A stretch of 61,944 bases of DNA, from contig JAFVUF010000013.1 of assembly GCA_017502875.1 (NCBI GenBank), positions 1 to 61,944 on the forward strand, read 5' to 3'. Shown here piece after piece: positions 36,813-45,301 of the stretch (position 1 is the first letter of the stretch; the number at the start of each line of letters is the position of its first letter). Below the pieces are notes generated by a model. That model worked only from the letters and a program-made list of their open reading frames with translations. It searched no databases and was not told the origin of the DNA. Made by a program: the position numbers and the translations under genes. This DNA comes from Clostridia bacterium (GTDB lineage Bacteria; Bacillota; Clostridia; Oscillospirales; CAG-272).

Positions 36813-38744
36813 TTATTCATCATTCAGCACACCCTCGTGCTGTGCAATATGCTGAGCAAACGCCGTTGCGTCCTCAGTTACCTCGTTTATCTTCGCCTGA
36901 TCGGCAAGAATCTGACCGTTTGCCGCCTGTATCTGCTGATTTGCCAGCTGGAGCTTACCGCGAGCCTCGGCGTAAAGATTTGCTATCACCTGATTTAAGC
37001 GGTTATTTTCCTGAATAAGAGAAACCACCCTGTCAACCGTACCCTTTTGCTGCTCAATTACCTGCTGAGCCTGTCCGAGCTGCTGCTCGTACTGAGCTAT
37101 CTGCTGCTGCATCATAAGCATAGCGGACTGCTCCTTTTCTTCAATAGCTCGGAGAAGCTCGCTCTTATTGGATATAGCGTCAGATGGGAAAGCGTTTATA
37201 TAGCCCTTAGCGTCAAGCGCGCCCGCCTTGAACAGCACGTCGAGCAGATTAATATCTCCCGCCGTGGAGCTCTGCGTGCCCTTGGTCGTTTCAACCACAA
37301 CGTCAAAATCCACGTTCTGAAACGCCTCTCCGTTAAACTCACCTATCATAACCTGCTCATTTTCGCCCGCGCCGTCAGTGTAGGTAAACTCCTTACCCTG
37401 ATAAAAGAGCTTAAAGAACTGAGCAAGCACTCTGCCCTGCTTCTCCTTGACCTGCCAGAAGGTATTACGAAGGTCCTCAATAGGCATCTGAGCCTGAGAT
37501 TGCAGCTGAGCGATAGCGGCGCCGGACATATTGGCACCGATAGCCTCGCCTGTCATGACCTCAGTGGCGCCGGAGACGTTTCTCGTCATCTGCATTATAG
37601 CGTCAACGATAGCCATAGGCTGAGATTGAAGCTGCTGCTCCTGCATCTTCCTTATTCCGTTACCGGTCTTAGAGTAATCGGTAAGCGTCTGACCGGGCTC
37701 GTTAGTTATGGTCTGAGAGCCAAGCGCGCCGGGAAGAACGATGTACTTACCCCAAGCAAGCTGCTGATTGTTGTAAAGCGTCATAGCGACGTGGAAGTTT
37801 ATCGCCTTCTGGTTAGGAATAAGCCCCTCAACCTCGCTTAGACCGTAAATGGACTTTTCGCGCTTCTCGTAATTTCCGACTACAATAGGATAAAGATGAG
37901 CTCTTACCTTGTCGGTAATAAGCGGCTCGCCCTCGTGATTATCGGGTAAAGCGTTGTTTGGAGCGTCTATACCAAGCTCACGCCTTGCCGCCTCAATATC
38001 GGGAGCGATAGGAAACGGAGCATTGATAACAGCGCCCTTTACAGCCTTTTCGCAGTACACCTCGCCGCCCTTGCGGAAATAGCGGGTAAGCACAGTACAG
38101 AGCTTACTGCCCTCCTGCTCGATAACGGTGTAGCGGTCGTTTGCCTCATCGCACCTTATAAGCTCAGGAGCAACACCCTTGTCAGCCTTAGCGCGAACAC
38201 TGTCAACGTTTTCGCGGCTGATAATCATTATCCATTCCTGCTTCTGCTCATCGGTCTGCGTAGGATCGGCAAAGAGAATATCAAGCGCGTGAATTATCTC
38301 GCAGCGAAGCGCGCCTTCCTTCATTCCGTCCTTACCGCGAGCCTCGCTGTCCCAATAATAGTGGTAGAAATAACAGCCCTTCTTAACTCCGTCGCTTATA
38401 GCGTCGGAATCAAGCTTTGATTGCCCTATTTCCTTCTGTATGTACTCTGCGAAGCGGTTAAAGGTATCAACGTCAACGCTTTCGTCCTCCGCTTGATATA
38501 CTATCTTAACGGGCGTTGACAGAATAGCCGCTTTTTTGCTGCGGCATATCATCTTGATGATATTGATTACGGGACGGGGCATATTCTTGGTCAGCTTCGT
38601 GGGAGCAGGCCACTGCCGCCCTTCGTAGAAATCCACGAACTGAGGAATCCTCTTGCGAAGTCCCGTGTTGCCGAGATAAGCCACGCCGTCCTCGTAGAGC
38701 TTCCAGAGCGATGTCACATCGTTTACATTTTCCTGATTGTTCAC
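36813..38744 (-). CDS. Portal protein
   Basis: 643 residues, starting with GTG after GGAGGTAAGG. RIPQFVDFYEGRQW, MPRPVINIIKMICRSKKAAILSTPV and SVRAKADKGVAP are typical of P22-like portals. A helical, Q-rich C-terminal barrel (QQIAQYEQQLGQAQQVIEQQKG) can form the long portal barrel. It forms the 12-subunit DNA channel. It overlaps the upstream gene by 4 bp. Confidence 0.85.
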   Translation of the reverse strand: MNNQENVNDVTSLWKLYEDGVAYLGNTGLRKRIPQFVDFYEGRQWPAPTKLTKNMPRPVINIIKMICRSKKAAILSTPVKIVYQAEDESVDVDTFNRFAEYIQKEIGQSKLDSDAISDGVKKGCYFYHYYWDSEARGKDGMKEGALRCEIIHALDILFADPTQTDEQKQEWIMIISRENVDSVRAKADKGVAPELIRCDEANDRYTVIEQEGSKLCTVLTRYFRKGGEVYCEKAVKGAVINAPFPIAPDIEAARRELGIDAPNNALPDNHEGEPLITDKVRAHLYPIVVGNYEKREKSIYGLSEVEGLIPNQKAINFHVAMTLYNNQQLAWGKYIVLPGALGSQTITNEPGQTLTDYSKTGNGIRKMQEQQLQSQPMAIVDAIMQMTRNVSGATEVMTGEAIGANMSGAAIAQLQSQAQMPIEDLRNTFWQVKEKQGRVLAQFFKLFYQGKEFTYTDGAGENEQVMIGEFNGEAFQNVDFDVVVETTKGTQSSTAGDINLLDVLFKAGALDAKGYINAFPSDAISNKSELLRAIEEKEQSAMLMMQQQIAQYEQQLGQAQQVIEQQKGTVDRVVSLIQENNRLNQVIANLYAEARGKLQLANQQIQAANGQILADQAKINEVTEDATAFAQHIAQHEGVLNDE

Positions 38745-39100
38745 TGCTCTTCCTTACCTCCGTTCAAATACTCATCAAGTATCTGCGCCACTGTAACGGC
38801 GTCCTCTTTTTTCTGCTCGTAAGCCATCACGCCATTTTTTAAATCAGTAATCATACGTCCGACCTCGCAAACGTTTTCCTGAGTTTCCTTTACGCAAAGA
38901 TAAAGCCTTGTCTGAGCCGATCCGGATTCTGTACCGTACCTTTCAAGCCTTGCCATAATCTCCGCAAGGCTCCTGTCAAACGAATTCACCTTTTCGGTAA
39001 GTCCGTTTAACGCGCCTTCCTGCTTCCTTATCTCCGCAAGCAGGTCAACACAAAGCTCAAAAGCCTTGTCGGCAGAGCTCTTTTTCCTTTTAAAAATCAT
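38741..39100 (-). CDS. Phage protein between terminase and portal
   Basis: 119 residues, mostly helical with a coiled-coil feel (LLAEIRKQEGALNGLTEKVNSF) and a basic N-terminus. I do not recognise the family. It overlaps the portal gene by 4 bp, which suggests a packaging- or portal-related role. Confidence 0.5.
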   Translation of the reverse strand: MIFKRKKSSADKAFELCVDLLAEIRKQEGALNGLTEKVNSFDRSLAEIMARLERYGTESGSAQTRLYLCVKETQENVCEVGRMITDLKNGVMAYEQKKEDAVTVAQILDEYLNGGKEEQ

Positions 39101-39141
39101 AACTTCAACCTCACTTCTTCAATTACCTCTTACTATTTACC

Positions 39142-41004
39142 TCAAAAATCGTCCCAGCTCATAAATGCTCCGCCGCCTTCCCCAAACGTCTGGGAATTTG
39201 CGTAATAATCCGAATCGGTTTCGGTGTCTTCCTTAAAATTGCGCTTAATGAAATCGTCCTCGGGCGTCTCAGGCTTTATGTAGACAGTTGACTGCTGCCC
39301 GGCAACGTAATGAGCGATAGCAAGGGAAAGCACAAGGTCGTCATGCTGACCGTCTATTGCCTCCTGCCTGCCGTTTTGCTTCTTGACGAAGGTGGACATT
39401 TCTTTAAGCGTAGGAATATCAGATTCAATATGAGGATTATCACGGAACTTGGCAACAAGCTCACCGAGAATAACCCGCCGCGTCTGTGTATCGGTGCGGA
39501 AGCCTATGTCAAGAATCTTTTCATCGTGTACTCCGTCAAGCTTTTCCCGAAGATAAACGTTTAAGTAGCCGTATTTACGGTGAATTATCCTCATAGGCTC
39601 ACGGGAATAGTTAATTTCAATGCCGATAAGCGCGTCGTGGTAATATTTTGCCAGACAAAGCACCTGCTCGGCGTACAGGTCCTCGTCAATAAATTGCTTA
39701 TGTAAGGTAGCGACAGTCTGCCCGGTGATAGCGTTTACCACCTTAGCCGCGAAATAGTCCTGACCGGAATCAGCGGTATCGCCTCCGATAGCATAAGGAG
39801 CAAGACCTACTGTATTTCCTCGGTTATCCTTCTTAATTTCAGGCTCACGGTGAATACGGATATATCCGTCCTTACACTCAACGAAATTAACGTTGGTAAG
39901 CTCCCACTGCTCGCCGACCTTTTGACCGGCGCTGTCAATAACGTCAGAGCAAACGCTCTTATATTCAAACCTACCCACCTTGACGGGCGACAGGTCCGAG
40001 CACTCGACCATTCTCTGATTTAGTTTTTCGATGTCGAAAACACAGTCGCCCGAAAAGATAAAGGCTTCCTCAGGAGTAATCGGATACTCCTGCCTTATAG
40101 TGCTCTTGTCAAGATAGCTGTCATATTTCTTTGCGTACCAAGCGACCTGCTCCCTGTCGCAGCCGCGCTCGTAAAGCAGCTTAATTCGCTCACTAAGCCA
40201 CGTATCAGCCTTTTCGATGTACTCATACTCGGTTGAGCGATACTCAGGAGAGCGCCACCACTCGTAAAAGAGATTAACGCAGGCGCCGCTGTCCCATAGG
40301 TCCTTAGCCTGATTAAAGCCGTTAGCGGTAGTCTCGTAAACGACTATTGCGTCAGCCGTGATAGCTTCACCGATACCGGCCTGTAAATCAGCAAGGTCGC
40401 AATCATAGAAAGCAACCTCGGAGAAATGCACGAAATTAAGCGTTCGGCTTCGGCCTGCCTCACTCGTTGCCGTGGCAATACGCCAGGAGGAATTCAACTT
40501 GTCGAAGAACATCTCGTTTCGGGAGTTAAACTTTTCAGAGGGCTTCAAAATTTTGGGTAAACGGTCGTAAACGGTACGCGCCTTATCGTTAAAGATAGCA
40601 ACCGTGTTATCGCTTCGGTCAGCCATAGTAAAGCCTGAAAAATTCTTTCTTACGATAGCGAATGAAAGCTGAATAGCCGTAATAACCGAGGTAAAGCCCT
40701 GCTGTCTGCCTTTAAGCACGAAAAACGGCTTGCCGGAGCCTCTCGTTTCAAGCTGACTGATAAAATCGGCTTGAACGTCGTTGAAGAAAAACGGAACTGT
40801 ATCGCGCTTTTTGTCAACGATGTAAAAGGCTATTGGTATAAGAAGGTAAGGCTTTGCTATTATCTCAGCCCTTAGGGAAGGCGTAGACAGTATCTTGTCG
40901 GCGGCAGCCGCCACAAGCTGGCGGTCAAACTCAATATCGTGCTTTTCATTCCACCGAGCCATGCGCTTAGCTATAATATCAGCGCAGGTAATTTCCTTTT
41001 GCAT
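39142..41004 (-). CDS. Terminase large subunit
   Basis: 620 residues. The ATPase part has KGRQQGFTS as a variant Walker A (about residue 97), and VVYETTANG follows in the expected motif III area. The nuclease part has IGGDTADSGQD (about 406) and DGQHDDLVLSLAIAHY (about 550), giving the RNase-H-type acidic cluster. It translocates and cuts phage DNA. A related 16-bp palindrome lies at its 3' end. Confidence 0.9.
   Translation of the reverse strand: MQKEITCADIIAKRMARWNEKHDIEFDRQLVAAAADKILSTPSLRAEIIAKPYLLIPIAFYIVDKKRDTVPFFFNDVQADFISQLETRGSGKPFFVLKGRQQGFTSVITAIQLSFAIVRKNFSGFTMADRSDNTVAIFNDKARTVYDRLPKILKPSEKFNSRNEMFFDKLNSSWRIATATSEAGRSRTLNFVHFSEVAFYDCDLADLQAGIGEAITADAIVVYETTANGFNQAKDLWDSGACVNLFYEWWRSPEYRSTEYEYIEKADTWLSERIKLLYERGCDREQVAWYAKKYDSYLDKSTIRQEYPITPEEAFIFSGDCVFDIEKLNQRMVECSDLSPVKVGRFEYKSVCSDVIDSAGQKVGEQWELTNVNFVECKDGYIRIHREPEIKKDNRGNTVGLAPYAIGGDTADSGQDYFAAKVVNAITGQTVATLHKQFIDEDLYAEQVLCLAKYYHDALIGIEINYSREPMRIIHRKYGYLNVYLREKLDGVHDEKILDIGFRTDTQTRRVILGELVAKFRDNPHIESDIPTLKEMSTFVKKQNGRQEAIDGQHDDLVLSLAIAHYVAGQQSTVYIKPETPEDDFIKRNFKEDTETDSDYYANSQTFGEGGGAFMSWDDF
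39180..39195. repeat. Palindrome family, copy 2
   Basis: CCCCAAACGTCTGGGA, 14 of 16 bases match the consensus. It lies in the 3' end of the terminase gene and encodes NSQTFGE. Confidence 0.5.
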
Positions 41005-41007
41005 ATA

Positions 41008-41502
41008 TTACAGCTCCTCAAATTTACGCACCGCCACCTCGCCGCCGTGTATCGTAGTCGGTTGATTAAGCGCAAGCGCATGCTTGTCGAACATAGTGCC
41101 CATAACGGTACCGAGCTTGCCGATATCGTCAAGCTTTAAATCAGTTATCCTCTTAACAAGCACCCTTCTCTGTGCGTCTGAAAGCTCATCATCAGACATA
41201 CACTCAACCTCGTCAAGAAGCCTGTCAAGCTCCGCTTCTTCTTTTTCCGCGCGGTCAAGACGCCTGTTAATAAGCCTCTGCGCCCTCATCACAATGTCCC
41301 AAGCGCCTGAGATAAATTCTTCCTTTTTCTGCTGCCGAAGTTTGCCGAAATCCTCGTCATTTTCAGCCTCCTGCTGCCAAGTAACGATAGTAGACCTCGG
41401 AAGTCCAAGCTCACGTGCCACAGCGGACACATTTGTGTTCACAGCGAGCAGAGCAAGCGCCTTTTCTTTTATTTCCTGCGGGTATTTCTTACCCTGCGCC
41501 AT
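41008..41502 (-). CDS. Terminase small subunit
   Basis: 164 residues. An N-terminal helix-turn-helix (EIKEKALALLAVNTNVSAVARELGLPRSTIVTW) is followed by a helical region and a short C-terminal tail (GGEVAVRKFEEL), the layout of small terminases that recognise the packaging site. It stops 3 bp before the large subunit. It is the first protein gene of the late operon. Confidence 0.75.
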   Translation of the reverse strand: MAQGKKYPQEIKEKALALLAVNTNVSAVARELGLPRSTIVTWQQEAENDEDFGKLRQQKKEEFISGAWDIVMRAQRLINRRLDRAEKEEAELDRLLDEVECMSDDELSDAQRRVLVKRITDLKLDDIGKLGTVMGTMFDKHALALNQPTTIHGGEVAVRKFEEL

Positions 41503-41636
41503 AAAATTACACCCTTTCTTTATAGTAAAATCCCGGCGTAGCCTGACCTACCGGGATAAGCATACAGTAAACACCGCCATCAGGAGCCAATATCTACCGT
41601 CACACGGAGGCAAGAAAACCGTGTGAACCACGCCTT

Positions 41637-41735
41637 TGGAGACAGTGATCGGATTTGAACCGATATACCGCAGCCGGACCCACACAAGCTGCGTCGCATT
41701 TCCTCGGCACAAGGCTCGCCGTCGCGCACACTGTC
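41637..41735 (-). tRNA. tRNA-like element with enlarged D and anticodon loops
   Basis: 99 nt including an encoded CCA. The 7-bp acceptor GACAGTG/CACTGTC is perfect. The T-arm ATCGG-TTCAAAT-CCGAT is perfect and canonical, U8 is present and the variable loop is 4 nt. A 3-bp D-stem (41724-41726 with 41695-41697) encloses 26 nt, including an inner CGGC/GCCG hairpin. A 6-bp anticodon-type stem (41688-41693 with 41669-41674) encloses 13 nt rather than 7. No anticodon can be assigned. It begins about 25 nt downstream of the late promoter, so it sits in the late mRNA leader. It may be a degenerate tRNA or a tRNA mimic. Confidence 0.55.
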
Positions 41736-41766
41736 GAATTTAACGAACTTTTCGTTCTCTAAATTC

Positions 41767-41775
41767 ATCATATCA
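41767..41775 (-). promoter_or_regulatory. Late promoter (extended -10)
   Basis: On the minus strand TGATATGAT gives an extended -10 (41767-41775). At the -35 position there is only GTCAAA, lying inside an activator-type repeat. It faces the late operon. Confidence 0.6.
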
Positions 41776-41780
41776 CAAAC

Positions 41781-41847
41781 AAAACCACATTTGACCACAC
41801 ACTTTTCCAAAAAACAGCTTAAAAACCACATTTGACCACACACTTTT
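41781..41847. repeat. Two 26-bp direct repeats, candidate late-activator sites
   Basis: Exact 26-bp copies at 41781-41806 and 41822-41847 (core ACCACATTTGACCACACAC), spaced 41 bp, close to four helical turns. The inner copy covers the -35 region of the late promoter. Confidence 0.75.
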
Positions 41848-41888
41848 ACAGCGGCAACGAAAAAAGCAGGCAAAACGCCTGCTTTAAC

Positions 41889-42293
41889 TTATTCGATTAT
41901 CCCCGCAAGCTCCTCGATAATATGCTTCATGCGGTTTTCTATTCCCCTCTCAGTGTATCCGATACGCCCGCCAAGCTCGGAATAAACCTTGCCGCCTATG
42001 TACCCCTCTCGCACGATTATCTGATCCAGCTCGTTAAGAGACGCTATCGCACTCTCGTACTTCTTTTCAATCACTGTGATCTCGTTTATCTTTCGCTCGA
42101 TATCCCTTTCCCGTACCTCGATGTGCCCTTTAAGATTTTCAATTCTGGTAAGCGTTTCCCTTGTGGACTCTCTAAGCTCTAAAAATTTTAAATGCTGCTT
42201 GTCCTTTTTTACTGTCTCAATAAGCGACTCAATATTCTTCCGCCCGTACTTAATACGTCTTAGATCCATCTTAACCGTTTTGATGTCCATCAT
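41889..42293 (-). CDS. Sigma-like late transcription activator (ArpU/RinA type)
   Basis: 134 residues. The helical N-terminus is followed by a C-terminal helix-turn-helix of sigma region 4 type (LDQIIVREGYIGGKVYSELGGRIGYTERGIENRMKHI). Such small proteins end the early operon of many Firmicutes phages and switch on the packaging and structural genes. Here the gene is last in the early operon, directly before the late promoter and its direct repeats, which I infer to be its targets. The start follows GAGGGG. Confidence 0.65.
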   Translation of the reverse strand: MMDIKTVKMDLRRIKYGRKNIESLIETVKKDKQHLKFLELRESTRETLTRIENLKGHIEVRERDIERKINEITVIEKKYESAIASLNELDQIIVREGYIGGKVYSELGGRIGYTERGIENRMKHIIEELAGIIE

Positions 42294-42302
42294 TTTCCCC
42301 TC

Positions 42303-42701
42303 TCATATTTCCTTAATCCTTATTCCGTGAACGTATAACATCAATTTTCTTTTGATAATGTAATCATCGGTCTTAACGCCCTTTGTGTCCTCAACGACAA
42401 AGCAGCGGCGCCGATTGTCGTAGTAATAAAAATCCGCTTTGTACCGAACCGCCCTTTCAACGACTCGGCCTGCGCTGTCTCTCTGAACCGGGATAAGCTC
42501 AAAGCTCTTTTGAAGCTCTAAATCACGTATCTCCCCGGCAAGCCTGAGCGCCATAAGCTCCCCGTACCGCCGAGCTTCCCTCTCGGAATCAAACGTAATC
42601 CCGTCAACAACAATCTTCTTTGAGTGATATTTGCTCTCAGTTTCTCCCCTAAGCCCCAGCTCCCGAAGCAGCTTCTCCGCTTCCTTACCTCGATATACCA
42701 T
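42303..42701 (-). CDS. DUF1064-family phage protein
   Basis: 132 residues. KYHSKKIVVDGITFDSEREARRYGELMAL and VVEDTKGVKTDDYIIKRKLM are the DUF1064 signature, a nuclease-like fold whose VEDTKG resembles the E-x-K core of restriction-type nucleases. The ATG at 42701 is preferred to one 39 nt upstream: AAAGGGGGA precedes it and the upstream stop is one base before (TGA-A-ATG). Confidence 0.75.
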   Translation of the reverse strand: MVYRGKEAEKLLRELGLRGETESKYHSKKIVVDGITFDSEREARRYGELMALRLAGEIRDLELQKSFELIPVQRDSAGRVVERAVRYKADFYYYDNRRRCFVVEDTKGVKTDDYIIKRKLMLYVHGIRIKEI

Positions 42702-42702
42702 T

Positions 42703-42900
42703 TCAGTCCCCCTTTCCTGTTGCCGTTGCCGCTTCCTCACAGCTCATAAACGGTGTCGAAATACCGCACTTGGTACACTCACAGTAATAGCTCACCTTCT
42801 CGTAATACTCGCCGTCCTCGTCGATCGCTTCGGAATAATGCGGAATAATCGCCGCCTTGCCGCCGCAAACACACCGTCTTAAATTAACAACAACGCCCAT
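42703..42900 (-). CDS. Small zinc-ribbon phage protein
   Basis: 65 residues with CVCGG and CECTKC pairs spaced like a zinc ribbon, then FMSCEEAATA. A Lar-like fold is possible (C-x-C-G-G at the start, W missing). The ribosome site is AAAGGAGGG. Confidence 0.55.
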   Translation of the reverse strand: MGVVVNLRRCVCGGKAAIIPHYSEAIDEDGEYYEKVSYYCECTKCGISTPFMSCEEAATATGKGD

Positions 42901-42912
42901 TGAAGCCCTCCT

Positions 42913-43341
42913 TTACGGCAAATCAACATTGACTATAATAGCCTTAGTAAACTCCCTATCAGCTACCTCGTCCAGATAAGCATTTACTTTTTTCTCGGCT
43001 TCAAGATTCTTTTCAAACTCCTCTTTGGTATGCCGACCTACACTAACAGCATAATCCGTTATACAAGGATTGTAGCCGAAGCGCTCCTCAAGCTCCTCGT
43101 CGTTTATCTCATAGTACCGCTCTTTGAAATCGTCGCGGTCATCATATATTCGCTCGTCGTACTCGGCATATTCACCGACACAAACACTCCCGAACACACC
43201 GAGCCATCTACCGCTGTCCTCTGCAACAACATCACAGTCAACCATACAGATGATCGGTAAAGTCGGATTTTCCTTTATAAGTTTCAAAAGCTCCTCGTTG
43301 TTCTTCCTCTGCTTTGCTTCATCAAATGTAACTACTCCCAT
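42913..43341 (-). CDS. Phage protein, unknown
   Basis: 142 residues, acidic. LPIICMVDCDVVAEDSGRWLGVFGSVCVGEYAEYDERIYDD and a helical C-terminus. Similar small acidic proteins occur in phages of Clostridia, but I know no function. It lies in the early operon. Confidence 0.5.
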   Translation of the reverse strand: MGVVTFDEAKQRKNNEELLKLIKENPTLPIICMVDCDVVAEDSGRWLGVFGSVCVGEYAEYDERIYDDRDDFKERYYEINDEELEERFGYNPCITDYAVSVGRHTKEEFEKNLEAEKKVNAYLDEVADREFTKAIIVNVDLP

Positions 43342-43355
43342 TTAACTTTCCTTTC

Positions 43356-43371
43356 CCCCAGATGTCTGGGA
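43356..43371. repeat. Palindrome family, copy 3
   Basis: CCCCAGATGTCTGGGA, 14 of 16 bases match the consensus. This is the only copy in a gap between genes. Confidence 0.5.
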
Positions 43372-43373
43372 AT

Positions 43374-43598
43374 TTAACTTTCAACAATAACACCAACACT
43401 CTGACCGCAACGTCCGCAACAGAGCATAGTGCCGGTCTTAAAAACGTCCTGCTTTTCGTATGTACCGATAGGGCGTTTTTTTTCGACGTCAAAAACAAGC
43501 TTGCTGCACCTTTCGCACCGATATTCATATCCCTTAACACCTTGCCGAAGCGTAACCTCTCTTGGCACACCCTTGCGCCAATGAATCTGCTTAGCCAT
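43374..43598 (-). CDS. Small zinc-finger phage protein
   Basis: 74 residues starting MAKQIHWRKG (ATG at 43598 after GGTGGG). Two cysteine pairs, CERC and CCGRC, make a zinc ribbon likely. It overlaps the upstream lipoprotein gene by 8 bases. Confidence 0.5.
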   Translation of the reverse strand: MAKQIHWRKGVPREVTLRQGVKGYEYRCERCSKLVFDVEKKRPIGTYEKQDVFKTGTMLCCGRCGQSVGVIVES

Positions 43599-44073
43599 TA
43601 TTCCCACCGCCTATTACAACCTCGCCGTTATCGCCGATAATCTTTCCGTCATCATAGTCAAGGATAACTCCGTCATCACCAATTATTTCAGTCTTGAAAA
43701 GAGCCGCGTCGATATTCACCTTATCCCTTGTAACCTTCTCCTCATCAGCTTTCCATGAAAGCTTAACGGCGTAATAGTCAAGTGTAAGAGCCGAATCCTC
43801 AGTGATTGCTATTATAAAGTATAACGCCTCACACTCGCTGAGACCGCTGCGTTCAATCGGGATAACCGACCACATAACGTCCTTTTCCCCGTATCGCTCA
43901 TCCGAGGCTATCTCAAGCTTGGCCCATTCAAGCGGCGTCTTGTAAATAACCGATGACACCTGAGCATTTTCAGGCGAATCCTGAGCATTATCATCACTTG
44001 CGTTAACCGCAACACAGCCGGCCAATACAAGCAACGCCGCTATAATCAAAATAATACCTATAACCTTTTTCAT
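43591..44073 (-). CDS. Prophage-encoded lipoprotein
   Basis: 160 residues. The signal peptide ends in the lipobox LVLAGC (Cys at about residue 19), so the product is exported and lipid-anchored. A flexible linker and a small beta-rich domain (PLEWAKLEIASDERYGEKDV) follow, with a Gly/Asn C-terminus. Phage lipoproteins can block superinfection, but this one sits in the early operon, so the role is open. Confidence 0.6.
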   Translation of the reverse strand: MKKVIGIILIIAALLVLAGCVAVNASDDNAQDSPENAQVSSVIYKTPLEWAKLEIASDERYGEKDVMWSVIPIERSGLSECEALYFIIAITEDSALTLDYYAVKLSWKADEEKVTRDKVNIDAALFKTEIIGDDGVILDYDDGKIIGDNGEVVIGGGNNG

Positions 44074-44678
44074 TTTTCTGCTCCCTCACTTTCAAATTTT
44101 TCTTTCAGCGCGTTAATATCCTCTCGGACCGAAAAGAAGCACTCCGGAATCTCCTCCGGCTCCATCTGCTCCTCTATGTAGTCAAGCGAGGAGTATATCT
44201 CCTTGAATATCTCCCTCACGGTGTTGGCTTTGATAGTATCGGCTCGTTTGCACTCAATCTTATAAAGTGTTTCAAGCCGTGTAAAACTCCGCACCGCTTC
44301 TTCGGTTGCCGTTTTTAGCCTCTCGTTCTCTTGGGTGAGATTTTTTACTGCCTTTATATCGGTTTCTCGATGGCATTCAAGGTGTGTTATTTCCGCTTGC
44401 AATCTCTCATTCTCTTCGGTGAGTTCCTTGATCTTTTCCTCGGCATCGTGTAGTTTGCAACTTTCAAGGTGGAGCGTTCCCGCGTACCCGTTTTCGCATT
44501 CTTTAAGGCGGTTTTCAAGCTGGAATATCTGCTCGTCCTGCGACTTGATAAGTGCGAGGACTTCCTTTTTCAAAACATCGTTGCAATATGCCGTCCTCAT
44601 ATATGGACATTTTTCGCATTCCGTGCCTATGCCTACGGTGCAACACTCCAAAGCCTTAATTATCTGTTCCTTTTCCAT
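44070..44678 (-). CDS. Coiled-coil phage protein with Cys-rich start
   Basis: 202 residues starting MEKEQIIKALECC; AGGAGAA precedes the ATG at 44678. A cysteine-containing N-terminus (CEKCPY) is followed by a long coiled coil (LTEENERLQAEITHLE). The family is common in phages of Clostridia; its function is unknown. It overlaps both neighbours by a few bases. Confidence 0.55.
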   Translation of the reverse strand: MEKEQIIKALECCTVGIGTECEKCPYMRTAYCNDVLKKEVLALIKSQDEQIFQLENRLKECENGYAGTLHLESCKLHDAEEKIKELTEENERLQAEITHLECHRETDIKAVKNLTQENERLKTATEEAVRSFTRLETLYKIECKRADTIKANTVREIFKEIYSSLDYIEEQMEPEEIPECFFSVREDINALKEKFESEGAEK

Positions 44679-44856
44679 TTTCTGTTCTCCTGTTCCAAGC
44701 GTTAATTGCCGTTTTTTTATTACAATATTCCATATAGGCATTACATTTAGTGCATTTAACAAAGTGTCGTTGCTTCCGCTTGCGAGTGCTATATTTAATA
44801 TTGTCAAATGCTCTATTGCCGCAAAACGGACACGGCTTCAACTCTCTATTTTCCAT
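44656..44856 (-). CDS. Lar-like restriction alleviation protein
   Basis: 66 residues. LKPCPFCGNRAF near the start, VKCTKCNAYM and the terminal AINAWNRR are the Lar family signature (zinc-binding CPFCG and the AxxxWNxR helix). E. coli Rac prophage Lar reduces type I restriction; by analogy this may protect incoming phage DNA. The ATG at 44856 follows AAAGGAG. Confidence 0.75.
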   Translation of the reverse strand: MENRELKPCPFCGNRAFDNIKYSTRKRKQRHFVKCTKCNAYMEYCNKKTAINAWNRRTENGKGTDN

Positions 44857-45301
44857 TTTCGCTCCTTTCCTCATCGGGATAACTGAATTTATGGCTTTTC
44901 TCGTCATACTCGGCTATGGGTAAATCCATAACCGATGTATACTTTTTAGCAGCTTCATTTATCTTGCCGATAATATCAGCGTTTTCATTGAGCTGCGCCA
45001 CACTACCGGCGTTCAATCCTGTTTCCTTGTCAGTTAAAATTGCGTAATAACTATTGCTTTCGATATAGAATATCCTGCCACCCGTTTCGATTTCCTTGCC
45101 GATATACTTTACTCGACACTCTTTATTGCGTTTTCGGTCAAGCATTCGCTTCCAAAAAGGTGTTTGCCATTCCTTATCGTTATGGTAATCTTCGAAGTTC
45201 TCGCATTCACCGTCCTCGTCAAGCGAGATACAAGCACATCCGCATTCACTTCCGTTCGCAAGAAACTTGCAATCATCTCTCCAACATAAAACTCGTGTCA
45301 T
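44846..45301 (-). CDS. Cys-rich phage protein, unknown
   Basis: 151 residues. The N-terminus has spaced cysteines (CWRDDCKF, CGCAC, CENF), probably metal-binding. The middle carries VKYIGKEIETGGRIFYIESNSYYAIL. It is in the early operon, with a 4-base overlap upstream. Confidence 0.5.
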   Translation of the reverse strand: MTRVLCWRDDCKFLANGSECGCACISLDEDGECENFEDYHNDKEWQTPFWKRMLDRKRNKECRVKYIGKEIETGGRIFYIESNSYYAILTDKETGLNAGSVAQLNENADIIGKINEAAKKYTSVMDLPIAEYDEKSHKFSYPDEERSENGK

